Assembly: GCA_902515095.1 (NCBI GenBank)
Contig: CABXTC010000010.1
Location: forward strand, 1 to 33,471
From: an uncultured Pelagibacteraceae bacterium
GTDB lineage: Bacteria; Pseudomonadota; Alphaproteobacteria; Pelagibacterales; Pelagibacteraceae
DNA: 33,471 nt
Direction: 5' to 3'
Shown: positions 1-9,159 of the stretch, one piece after another
Numbering within the stretch: the first letter of the stretch is position 1
How the letters are laid out: each line of letters opens with the position of its first letter
The notes under the pieces: model-generated
The model's database searches: none
What the model saw: the letters and a program-made list of their open reading frames with translations, nothing else
What the model was told of the DNA's origin: nothing
Program-made: the position numbers and the translations under genes

Positions 1-262
1 TACTATCCTCATTCTCTAAATTATCGTTTTTAAAAACCATTTCAATTTGAGTTTCTTTATCATCAGAATTATCAATTTTTTCATCTGGATTTGGTAATTT
101 TGAATAATCTGGAGGCAAAACCAAAGGGTCTTTCTTTTGAATCAAAAACTCATCTCCTGATGAAGATTTCTTCTTTAGCTTAAATCCTTCTAATCCTCCT
201 GAACAGGAAATAGAAAAAAGACATAAAGATAAAATTATAAAAATATTTTTAGTATTTTTCAT
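1..262 (-). CDS. DUF3035 (BamF-like) outer-membrane lipoprotein, N-terminal part
   Basis: Partial gene running off the left edge; 87 codons are visible from the ATG at 262. The product starts with a lipoprotein signal peptide (KNTKN, a hydrophobic stretch, then lipobox SISC with the lipidated Cys near residue 20). About 25 residues later comes DPLVLPPDYSKLPNP, which resembles the proline-rich PLxxPPDY segment of the alphaproteobacterial DUF3035 family, described as BamF of the outer-membrane beta-barrel assembly machine. The start overlaps the end of lspA by 14 bases, so translation is probably coupled. Placing a lipoprotein gene directly after the lipoprotein signal peptidase gene is consistent with this. 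The call rests on the N-terminus only. No clear Shine-Dalgarno is visible. Confidence 0.7.
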   Translation of the reverse strand, partial: MKNTKNIFIILSLCLFSISCSGGLEGFKLKKKSSSGDEFLIQKKDPLVLPPDYSKLPNPDEKIDNSDDKETQIEMVFKNDNLENEDS

Positions 263-737
263 TTTCAACTTTTTTAGTACCAAAAATTTCAATACTTATT
301 AAACATATAATACCCATGGTAATAAATATATCAGCTACGTTAAATATAAACCAATGAAAATTATTTATATGAATATCGATAAAATCAGGCACAGCAGAAT
401 AAAAAATTCTATCAAAAATGTTTCCTAAAGAACCTCCTATAATCATCATAAAGCTTAATTTTTCAAATCCCTTTGATTTAAGCATTAACCAAACAATAAC
501 GACTGTTATTAGACAAATAAAAATTGTCAGCAAATTATAGTACAGTTTTTCATCAAAAGAAAATAACCCAAAAGCGATACCCTCATTCCAAATCAAATTA
601 AAATTTAAGAAAGATGTAATACTAACGCCATATTGTTCGTAATTTTCTGAGGAGCTAATGATCAATGATTTACTCACCCGGTCGATTAAAAAAATAAAAG
701 TAATTATGGAAAAATCTACTAAATGTTTTTTAAACAT
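249..737 (-). CDS. lspA: Lipoprotein signal peptidase II (prolipoprotein signal peptidase)
   Basis: Inner-membrane aspartyl protease that removes the signal peptide of prolipoproteins after Lgt has lipidated the Cys. From the ATG at 737 the protein has 162 residues, normal for the family. Four membrane segments lie at about 9-27, 66-86, 94-108 and 129-150. Signature pieces are NEGIAFG (51-57), GNIFDR with catalytic Asp109, and FNVAD with catalytic Asp136. The frame also opens at an ATG at 770, but that would add an 11-residue polar extension and overlap ileS by 32 bases. The 737 start follows the ileS stop after one base (TAA-A-ATG), matching the tight spacing elsewhere in this operon, so I prefer it. 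Downstream is the bamF-like lipoprotein gene. Confidence 0.93.
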   Translation of the reverse strand: MFKKHLVDFSIITFIFLIDRVSKSLIISSSENYEQYGVSITSFLNFNLIWNEGIAFGLFSFDEKLYYNLLTIFICLITVVIVWLMLKSKGFEKLSFMMIIGGSLGNIFDRIFYSAVPDFIDIHINNFHWFIFNVADIFITMGIICLISIEIFGTKKVENEKY

Positions 738-738
738 T

Positions 739-3459
739 TTACTTACAATTCGGTCTTTCACAAGGTGCACTTATAATTTTCCAACATATTGGACATTTTT
801 CACCTGTCGCTTTGCTTGTTTCTACGATTATTTCATTTGTATCACTATTCTCAATTTTGACTGAAGAAGTTATACAAAGTTCTGATAGATCAATATTTTT
901 TAAAAATTTTTGGTTCTCATTATTTAATTTTACAATTAATGCCGCTTCTAAACTAGATCCAATATCCTTACTTGCTCGTTTTTGCTCAATACTAAGATTG
1001 CAGACATCTCTTATTCTGATTAATTGTTCCCATTTAGAATTAAGATCAGAATTATTAAATTTTTCGGGAAAATTTAAAAATTTTTCGAGATGAATACTTT
1101 TTTTATTCTTTGAAATAAGTTGGTAAATTTCCTCAGTCGTGAAAGATAAGATTGGTGCAAACCACCTAATTAAAGAATTAAGAATTACATTTAACAATAT
1201 AAGAGTAGATTTTCTTTTTTCAGAATTTATTGGATCACAATACAAAGTATCTTTTCTTATATCAAAATAAAAAGCTGATAAATCTACAGTGCAAAAATTT
1301 AATAATTCTTTATACAAATTATGAAAGTCATAATCTTTGAAATACTTGTTAAATTTAGAATTTAAATTGTAAATTTTATGAAGCATAAATTGTTCTAATT
1401 CGGGTAAATTCTCAATTTTAATTTTTTCTAAGTCTATTTGTTCGAAATTATCATTAAGATTTCCAAGTAAATATCTAAATGTATTTCTAATTTTTCTATA
1501 AGATTCAGCATGCTGATCTAATATTGAATAGTCTATTCGGAGATCCTCAGCATAATTTGAAGAAGAAACCCAAATTCTAAGTATGTCAGCTCCATATTTT
1601 TTGAGGATATCTTCAGGCGCAATTACGTTTCCCAAAGATTTTGACATTTTTAAACCTTTGCCATCAACTACAAAACCATGAGAAAGAATAGATTCGAAAG
1701 GTGCCCGATCTCTTGTTCCACAAGATTCCAATAAAGATGAATGAAACCAGCCCCTATGTTGGTCAGATCCCTCAAGATACATAGATGCAGGCCACTTTAA
1801 ATCTTTTCTTTTTTCCAACACAAATGAATGTGTTGATCCGCTATCAAACCATACCTCTACGATATCACTTAGCTTTTCAAAATCGTCAGTTTTATATTTT
1901 TTTCCAAGAAATTTTTGTGGATCATCTGAAAACCAACAATCTGATCCTTCCTTTTCGTAGATTTTTGCAATATTTTCAAAAACTTCATCATCAACTAAAA
2001 TTTTATTAGTTTTCTTATTAATAAAAATAGGTAGTGGAACTCCCCATACTCTTTGTCTAGAAACACACCAATCAGGTCTTGTTTCAATCATTGATTTTAA
2101 TCTTTCCTTTCCTTTGCTAGGATAAAAAGTTGTTTCATCAATTGCTTTTAAAGCTTTACTTCTAAGCTTATGACTATCCATAGAAATAAACCATTGCGGT
2201 GTAGCTCTATGAACTAGTGGAGCTTTAGATCTCCAAGAGTGGGGATATGAATGAACAAGTTCACCATTAGATAAGAGTTTTTTCTGATCTTTTAATTTTT
2301 CAATTACAATAGGATTTGATTTAAAAATGTGAATACCCTCAAATAATGCAACATTTTTTGTGTATTTTCCATCTCCGTCAACTGTCTCAATTGCTTTAAT
2401 TCCATTATTCAAACATAAGTTAAAATCATCAGGACCGTGGCTTGGTGCACAATGAACAATGCCAGTGCCTTGTTCGGTTGTTACAAAACGTGCCTCGAAC
2501 ATGGGTATATCATACTCATATCCAAGTTTAAAAAAGGGATGGTTACATATGGTACCTTTTAAATCTTTACCCTTAAATGTTTTTAATCTTTTAAAATTTT
2601 CAATTTTACAGTCTTTAATTACTGACTCTAATAATGCATCTGCAAGGACAATTTTTTTATTTTTAAAATCTCCATCATCATTTAGCTCAATTAATAAATA
2701 ATCTAAACTTTCATTATAAGCTAAAGCTTTATTAGCTGGAATAGTCCATGGAGTAGTAGTCCAAATTATTATTTCACTATTATCTAGTTCTTTAATGTTT
2801 GATGATTTGACAGGAAATGAAGCATAAATGGTATCTGACTTATGATCTTGATACTCAACTTCTGCGTCTGCTAATGCTGTTTTTTCAACCGTAGACCAAA
2901 GAACAGGTTTAAAACCTCTATACAAGCTTCCCTCTTTTAAAAACTTTCCAAGCTCTCTAACTATTTGCGCTTCAGCATCAAAGCTCATAGTAGAGTAGTA
3001 ATTATCCCAATCTCCAACAACTCCTAACCTTTTAAATTGATCTTTATGGACATCTATCCACTTTTCTGCAAAAGCCCTACACTCTTTTCTAAATTCAACA
3101 ATTGGTACCTCGTTCTTATTTTTTTTATTCTTTTTGTATTGCTCTTCTATCTTCCATTCTATTGGTAACCCGTGACAATCCCATCCGGGAACATAGACTG
3201 AGTCTTTTCCATCCATTTGGTGAAATCTTACAATTATGTCTTTTAAGATTTTGTTCAAAGCAGTCCCCATGTGTATATTGCCATTTGCATACGGTGGACC
3301 ATCGTGAAGAACAAATTTTTCTTCTCCCTTTCTCGATTTTCTTAGTTCATTATAAAGATTAATGTCTTTCCAAAATTTCAGTATCTCAGGCTCTCTAGTT
3401 GGCAAATTTGCCTTCATCGAGAAAGATGTTTTAGGAAGATTAATTTGGGATTTGCTCAT
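739..3459 (-). CDS. ileS: Isoleucyl-tRNA synthetase
   Basis: Class I aminoacyl-tRNA synthetase charging tRNA-Ile, cytoplasmic, 906 residues, within the bacterial range. Visible landmarks are the HIGH-box variant HMGT (63-66) after GPPYANGNI, the editing (CP1) domain with WTTTPWT (233-239) and GIVHCAPSHGPDDF (333-346), the second half of the active site with SDQHRGWF, and KMSKS (604-608). The last 20 residues carry a CPIC plus CERPNC cysteine set, the usual C-terminal zinc site. The gene starts one base after the ribF stop (TAA-T-ATG) and is followed one base later by lspA. The ribF-ileS-lspA order is common in bacteria. Nothing appears truncated. Confidence 0.98.
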   Translation of the reverse strand: MSKSQINLPKTSFSMKANLPTREPEILKFWKDINLYNELRKSRKGEEKFVLHDGPPYANGNIHMGTALNKILKDIIVRFHQMDGKDSVYVPGWDCHGLPIEWKIEEQYKKNKKNKNEVPIVEFRKECRAFAEKWIDVHKDQFKRLGVVGDWDNYYSTMSFDAEAQIVRELGKFLKEGSLYRGFKPVLWSTVEKTALADAEVEYQDHKSDTIYASFPVKSSNIKELDNSEIIIWTTTPWTIPANKALAYNESLDYLLIELNDDGDFKNKKIVLADALLESVIKDCKIENFKRLKTFKGKDLKGTICNHPFFKLGYEYDIPMFEARFVTTEQGTGIVHCAPSHGPDDFNLCLNNGIKAIETVDGDGKYTKNVALFEGIHIFKSNPIVIEKLKDQKKLLSNGELVHSYPHSWRSKAPLVHRATPQWFISMDSHKLRSKALKAIDETTFYPSKGKERLKSMIETRPDWCVSRQRVWGVPLPIFINKKTNKILVDDEVFENIAKIYEKEGSDCWFSDDPQKFLGKKYKTDDFEKLSDIVEVWFDSGSTHSFVLEKRKDLKWPASMYLEGSDQHRGWFHSSLLESCGTRDRAPFESILSHGFVVDGKGLKMSKSLGNVIAPEDILKKYGADILRIWVSSSNYAEDLRIDYSILDQHAESYRKIRNTFRYLLGNLNDNFEQIDLEKIKIENLPELEQFMLHKIYNLNSKFNKYFKDYDFHNLYKELLNFCTVDLSAFYFDIRKDTLYCDPINSEKRKSTLILLNVILNSLIRWFAPILSFTTEEIYQLISKNKKSIHLEKFLNFPEKFNNSDLNSKWEQLIRIRDVCNLSIEQKRASKDIGSSLEAALIVKLNNENQKFLKNIDLSELCITSSVKIENSDTNEIIVETSKATGEKCPICWKIISAPCERPNCK

Positions 3460-3460
3460 A

Positions 3461-4387
3461 TTATTTTTTTGCTATCAATAAGTCAGTTTTAATTTGTTTT
3501 CTAAGTTGGTCGACATTTCTAAATTTTTTTTCTTTTCTAATAAATTTCTTAAATTCTACTGTTAAATACTTATTGTAAAGATTTCCAGAAAAATTAAATA
3601 AATGAACCTCTAGCAATATTTTTTTTCCATTAAATGTCGGCCGATATCCCAAATTTGCAATCCCTTTTAAATTATTATTTTTACCTATTTTTTTGACTCT
3701 AACAGCATATACCCCTGGACAAGCTAAAACATAATCTTGGATATCTATGTTTGCTGTCGGAAAACCAATTTTTTTTCCAATCTGTCTTCCTTTCTGAACT
3801 TTCCCGTCAATTGACCAATTTCTATTAAGAATTCTATTAGCTTTTTCAAGTTTTCCTTTTTGTAAAAAATTTCTTATTAAAGAAGAAGAGGCTATCTTTT
3901 TGTTTGCTAATAACGGTTGTGGCTTTACTACCTTGTAACCAAGTAATTTTTCAAATTTAACTAATTGTACTACGTTGCCCTCTCTTTTATTTCCAAATCT
4001 AAAGTTGTTACTAACAAAAATAAATTTTGGTTTTAATTTTTTTCCCAATATTTCTTTGATAAAATTTTCTGATTTAATTTTTGAAAATTTTTGATCAAAT
4101 TTTTTAGTGATTACAAAATCAACATTTAGATTTTTAAGAAGACTAATTTTTTGTTGCAAGCTGGATATTCTGAAATTTTTTAATTTTGTATTAAAAAACA
4201 TCTTTGGCATAGGCTCAAAAGTTAGCACTCCAATTTTTGATGAATATTTTTTTTTATATCTATTTGCTAATGAAAATAATTTTTGGTGACCTTTATGAAC
4301 TCCATCAAAATTACCAATTAAGATAATCGAATTTTTGTGTTGGATATTAATATTAAAATTCTTGTATATTTTTGTCAATTTTACCAT
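3461..4387 (-). CDS. ribF: Bifunctional riboflavin kinase / FAD synthetase
   Basis: Makes FMN from riboflavin and ATP, then FAD from FMN. The product has 308 residues, typical length. The N-terminal adenylyltransferase domain shows GNFDGVHKGH (25-34), FRFGNKREGN (129-138) and the SSSLIR segment (167-172) that matches the ISSTRIR motif. The C-terminal kinase domain starts with GRQIGKKIGFPTANI (200-214), where PTAN is the signature. The start overlaps the end of the upstream HAD gene by 7 bases and the stop is one base before ileS, so it sits inside one translationally packed operon. The protein is unusually Lys/Asn-rich, as expected from the base composition. Confidence 0.96.
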   Translation of the reverse strand: MVKLTKIYKNFNINIQHKNSIILIGNFDGVHKGHQKLFSLANRYKKKYSSKIGVLTFEPMPKMFFNTKLKNFRISSLQQKISLLKNLNVDFVITKKFDQKFSKIKSENFIKEILGKKLKPKFIFVSNNFRFGNKREGNVVQLVKFEKLLGYKVVKPQPLLANKKIASSSLIRNFLQKGKLEKANRILNRNWSIDGKVQKGRQIGKKIGFPTANIDIQDYVLACPGVYAVRVKKIGKNNNLKGIANLGYRPTFNGKKILLEVHLFNFSGNLYNKYLTVEFKKFIRKEKKFRNVDQLRKQIKTDLLIAKK

Positions 4388-5199
4388 CTTAATTCTGATT
4401 GAATATAATTACAAATTGCTTCATAAGATTTTGCAACTTTTTCAATTCCTTTTTCTTTAATCTCATTTTTATGAATTCCATTTGAAATAATCAAAGAGTC
4501 ATAATTTAAAAGATTTGCTCCCTTTATGTCTGTATTTAGATTATCACCTATAGAAAGAATTTTTTTATTAAAATTATCTATAGATTGATTATAAACTTGT
4601 GAATAAGGTTTTCCAAAATAAATAACTTCACCCCCCATTTTTTCAAAGACCATTGCAATAGATCCTGCGCAAAATTCTCTGGTGCCTCCTCTATCTACGA
4701 TTAAATCTGGATTGGTACAAATCATTTTCTTTTTAATATTTTTCTCAAACAAACCTTTATAATATTTTAAATCTTCATGATGATTGTCAAATAACCCTGT
4801 GCATAAAATATAATCACTTTTTTTTAATTGATCTGATTTCATTTTTTCAAAATCTTTAAATAAATCAAAATCCCTTAATGAGCCTATGTGAAAAAAACTT
4901 TTATTTAACAAATTTTTTTTTAGATAAGTAAGAGCTGCCTCACCAGAGGTAAACACATGATCTCTTATCTCTTTTTCCATACCTAGTTTTTCCAAAAAGG
5001 ATTTCACTGCATTATTGGGTCTTGGTGCATTTGTCAGTAATACATAATCCTTTCCTTTATTTGTTATTCCTTTCAAAGCTTTTATTGCCTCTTCGTGTAA
5101 ATGAACTCCATTGTGAACTACCCCCCATAAATCGACATAAAACAATTGATAATTGTCTACTATTGAGCTTAATCCCTCTTTGTCTAAATTTTTAGTCAT
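4381..5199 (-). CDS. HAD-superfamily class IIA hydrolase (TIGR01459-like)
   Basis: 272 residues from the ATG at 5199; the frame also offers a TTG one codon earlier, which I regard as unlikely. Resembles the NagD-like class IIA phosphatases and in particular the alphaproteobacterial TIGR01459 group. Motif I is DLWGVVHNG (23-31), a TNAPR segment follows as motif II, GKPYSQVY gives the motif III lysine region, and SIGDNLNTDIKGAN holds the metal-binding aspartates. In motif I the usual second Asp (DxD) is Trp; my recollection is that this is a feature of the group rather than a mutation. It overlaps ribF by 7 bases, which hints at a role linked to flavin metabolism, but the substrate is unknown. 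It is the first gene of the minus operon; its promoter must lie in 5200-5322, shared with groES. Confidence 0.85.
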   Translation of the reverse strand: MTKNLDKEGLSSIVDNYQLFYVDLWGVVHNGVHLHEEAIKALKGITNKGKDYVLLTNAPRPNNAVKSFLEKLGMEKEIRDHVFTSGEAALTYLKKNLLNKSFFHIGSLRDFDLFKDFEKMKSDQLKKSDYILCTGLFDNHHEDLKYYKGLFEKNIKKKMICTNPDLIVDRGGTREFCAGSIAMVFEKMGGEVIYFGKPYSQVYNQSIDNFNKKILSIGDNLNTDIKGANLLNYDSLIISNGIHKNEIKEKGIEKVAKSYEAICNYIQSELRW

Positions 5200-5268
5200 C
5201 AAATTAATCTATAAACCATAAAACCCTTAAATTCCTTTATTTTTTACCCAACTTATTTCTAACTATAT

Positions 5269-5296
5269 CTTGAAAATGTAATGCCAATCTCTATAT
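5269..5296 (+). promoter_or_regulatory. Sigma-32 (RpoH) type promoter of groESL
   Basis: CTTGAA at 5269-5274 and TCTATAT at 5290-5296, with 17 bases between CTTG and the latter. This fits the alphaproteobacterial heat-shock pattern CTTG-N17/18-CYTATNT. The 12-base block TATCTTGAAAAT recurs at the hsp20 promoter. The predicted start is near 5303, giving a leader of about 20 bases that contains GGAG (5314-5317) before the groES ATG. No CIRCE inverted repeat is present in this spacer. Confidence 0.72.
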
Positions 5297-5322
5297 GAAG
5301 ATCATATTAATAAGGAGAATTT

Positions 5323-5613
5323 ATGAAATTTAGACCGTTACACGATAGAGTTTTAATAGAAGTTTTAGATGGCAGTGAAAAGACTGCTGGTGGAATAATC
5401 ATACCTGATACAGCTCAAGAAAAACCTCAGGAAGGTAAAGTAGTTGCAGTGGGAGGTGGTGCAAAAACTGAAGATGGAAAAACAATTCCAATGGATGTCA
5501 AAGTTGGTGATAAAGTTTTATTTGGCAAATGGTCAGGAACAGAAGTCAAAATTGATGGCAAGGAATACAGCATAATGAAAGAGTCTGACATTATGGGTAT
5601 TTCAAGCAAATAA
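5323..5613 (+). CDS. groS: Co-chaperonin GroES (Cpn10)
   Basis: Ten-kilodalton co-chaperonin, a heptameric lid on GroEL in the cytoplasm; 96 residues, full length. It opens with the classic [12 protein letters not shown], has the mobile-loop segment [20 protein letters not shown] (about 20-39) and the conserved [17 protein letters not shown] before the C-terminal strand. An AAGGAG ribosome binding site lies 5 bases before the ATG. GroEL follows after 23 bases, also with its own AAAGGAG site. The pair reads as a heat-inducible operon from the promoter at 5269-5296. Confidence 0.98.
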   Translation: MKFRPLHDRVLIEVLDGSEKTAGGIIIPDTAQEKPQEGKVVAVGGGAKTEDGKTIPMDVKVGDKVLFGKWSGTEVKIDGKEYSIMKESDIMGISSK

Positions 5614-5618
5614 CTTAA

Positions 5619-7301
<1,683 letters not shown>

Positions 7302-7325
7302 AAATCCCAACCCAATAAAATATTC

Positions 7326-7357
7326 AAAAAAGGGCAGTTTTTACTGCCCTTTTTTTT
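7326..7357 (+). terminator. Rho-independent terminator of groESL
   Basis: Perfect hairpin GGGCAG (7332-7337) / CTGCCC (7344-7349) with a six-base loop, extended by A:U pairs from the flanking A run, and followed by eight T residues (7350-7357). It is the best-formed intrinsic terminator in the window. Confidence 0.93.
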
Positions 7358-7377
7358 ATCACAATTAAAATAATATT

Positions 7378-7491
7378 ATGTCCAAACGATATAGTGGTAA
7401 ATCTTTTAAAGACTCAAGTGTAAGTAAAAAACCAAAATTAACTTTAAAAGAAAAAAGAAAGTTAAAAAGAGAAAAATCTAAAAAATCTTAA
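7378..7491 (+). CDS. Possible small basic peptide, 37 residues
   Basis: Short ATG-initiated frame between the groEL terminator and the convergent helicase gene. The peptide begins MSKRYSGKSFKDSS and ends in a run of Lys, Arg and Glu (LKEKRKLKREKSKKS), so it is strongly basic and might bind nucleic acid or the ribosome. Its stop overlaps the last 4 bases of the helicase gene on the other strand. Against it: no Shine-Dalgarno is visible, it begins only 20 bases after a strong terminator so it would need its own promoter, and Lys-rich frames arise easily in AT-rich DNA. I do not recognise a family. Confidence 0.4.
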   Translation: MSKRYSGKSFKDSSVSKKPKLTLKEKRKLKREKSKKS

Positions 7492-8972
7492 AATTTTTTT
7501 CTTTTTTTATTGTGCTTTTTGAAGGTAAATTGTTTAGGTCTATTACTTCTATTTTTGAATTTTCTCTTACCTTTAAAACTATAGCTTTCTCTTTCCTCAC
7601 TGGAAGAGGAGCTTTCTAAGGGTTTTTTTCCAAAATACTTAGGATTGTTAGTAAATCCTGACGGTTTTGTGTGTTTCTTTTTAGAAAATTTTTTCTTTCC
7701 TTTAAAATCAAAATATTTTTTTTCTTCGTTTTTTTCTCTCATATTTTGTTTTCTTTTTCCAAATAATTGTCCTTTATCTTTAAAATTAAATTTTTTACCT
7801 TCTCTAAATTTTCTTTTTTTATTATTTGGCCTCTTTTCTCTTCTTTTGTTTTTTGAGTTCTTTCTTAAACCACCTGGAAAATATTTAAAATTTGGGTCTA
7901 TCAATTTATTAATAGAGCTCCACATCAATCTATCATCTGGTGTTAGAAATGTTAAAGCAGACCCCTCTGATCCTGCTCTAGCAGTCCTTCCAATTCTATG
8001 TACATAATCCTCTGGAACTTGTGGTAAATCATAATTAATCACGTGTTGAATTAATGGAATATCAAGACCTCTTGCAGCTACATCAGTTGCAATTAAAATT
8101 CTTTTCAAACCTTTTCTAAAAGAGTTAATTACACGGTCTCTTTTACTTTGACGAAGATCTCCATGAATTGCTTCTGCAGAATGACCTTCTTCTTTAAGAC
8201 GCTTAACCATTTTATCAGCGTTCCTTTTTGTTTTAACAAAAACTAAAATGGATCCTTTTCTTAATAAAAATTGATCTATTAATTGGTTATACTTATTTTC
8301 TTTAAAAACTTGGAGAGTCTCTTGCTTAATCTTTGCGACTGGTATTGAAGTAGATCCAGTAGATATTCTCTCAGGTTTATTTAAATATCTTTCTGAAATT
8401 CTTAATATGTTTTGAGGTAAGGTTGCTGAGAATAATAATGTTTGATGATTTTTAGGTACAAATTTTAAAACCATTTCAATTTGCGGACTAAAGCCCATAT
8501 CAAGCATTCTGTCAGTTTCATCTAAAACTAAATACTTTGTTGCTGATAAGTCTAGACTCCTCCTTTTTAAGTGATCATTAATTCTACCAGGTGTACCAAC
8601 TATAATTCTAGATTTATTACCAAGTTGCCTAAGTTGTTTTTGCATAGACTCGCCGCCGATTAGCAAAGCTGTTCTGATATTGATCTTGTCACTTATGATA
8701 CTTTTGATTGCTTCCATTACTTGTGAGGCCAGTTCTCTTGTTGGACACATAACCAGCGCAAAAGCATTTTTATCTAAAATCAATTTGTTAATTAAAGGTA
8801 TGCTAAACGCTAATGTTTTGCCTGTCCCTGTTTGGGCAGTACCTAGAATATCTTTGCCCTCTAATGCAACTGGAATAGCCATACCTTGAATAGGAGTTGG
8901 TTTAATAAAATTCATTTTAGACAATGAGTGTTTTAATGAATCTTCTATTTTTATTGATTTAAAATTTTCCAT
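7488..8972 (-). CDS. DEAD-box ATP-dependent RNA helicase (RhlE-like)
   Basis: Cytoplasmic RNA helicase, 494 residues, probably for ribosome assembly or RNA turnover. The two RecA-like domains are complete: Q motif at PTPIQ (26-30), AQTGTGKT (46-53), PTRELA (77-82), TPGR (127-130), motif II written DETD (151-154), SAT (182-184), then VFVKTKR, ATDVAARGLD and HRIGRTARAG (325-334). From about residue 370 there is a 125-residue tail made almost only of Lys, Arg, Phe, Asn and Ser, with the pattern aromatic-x-Phe-Lys-Gly/Asp-Lys repeated (FNFKDK, FDFKGK, YSFKGK, FTFKK). Such basic tails usually provide non-specific RNA binding. RhlE, DbpA and CsdA types cannot be told apart safely here. It stands alone, divergent from typA across 187 bases. 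Confidence 0.93.
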   Translation of the reverse strand: MENFKSIKIEDSLKHSLSKMNFIKPTPIQGMAIPVALEGKDILGTAQTGTGKTLAFSIPLINKLILDKNAFALVMCPTRELASQVMEAIKSIISDKINIRTALLIGGESMQKQLRQLGNKSRIIVGTPGRINDHLKRRSLDLSATKYLVLDETDRMLDMGFSPQIEMVLKFVPKNHQTLLFSATLPQNILRISERYLNKPERISTGSTSIPVAKIKQETLQVFKENKYNQLIDQFLLRKGSILVFVKTKRNADKMVKRLKEEGHSAEAIHGDLRQSKRDRVINSFRKGLKRILIATDVAARGLDIPLIQHVINYDLPQVPEDYVHRIGRTARAGSEGSALTFLTPDDRLMWSSINKLIDPNFKYFPGGLRKNSKNKRREKRPNNKKRKFREGKKFNFKDKGQLFGKRKQNMREKNEEKKYFDFKGKKKFSKKKHTKPSGFTNNPKYFGKKPLESSSSSEERESYSFKGKRKFKNRSNRPKQFTFKKHNKKRKKF

Positions 8973-9159
8973 TTAATGATTAAAATCTATTTTGAAATTT
9001 TGTTCTTGATTAATTATTGCTTATGATTTTATTGCGATATCTATATGTTTTTAAAACAATCACAAGAAATCAATTTTTTATTAAACCTTAATTTTCCAAC
9101 AAATATTGCTTTTTTTTAAGTTTTCAAATTAAAGAATTAATGTATAAGAGCCAGAATTT

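Noticed and set aside
738..770. lspA start at the upstream ATG (770)
   Set aside because: It adds a polar, ileS-overlapping extension before the first membrane helix; the ATG at 737 gives standard length and TAA-A-ATG spacing.
4222..4230. TTAGCACTC, identical to the left half of the CIRCE operator
   Set aside because: No matching GAGTGCTAA follows after nine bases and it lies inside the ribF coding sequence, far from groES.
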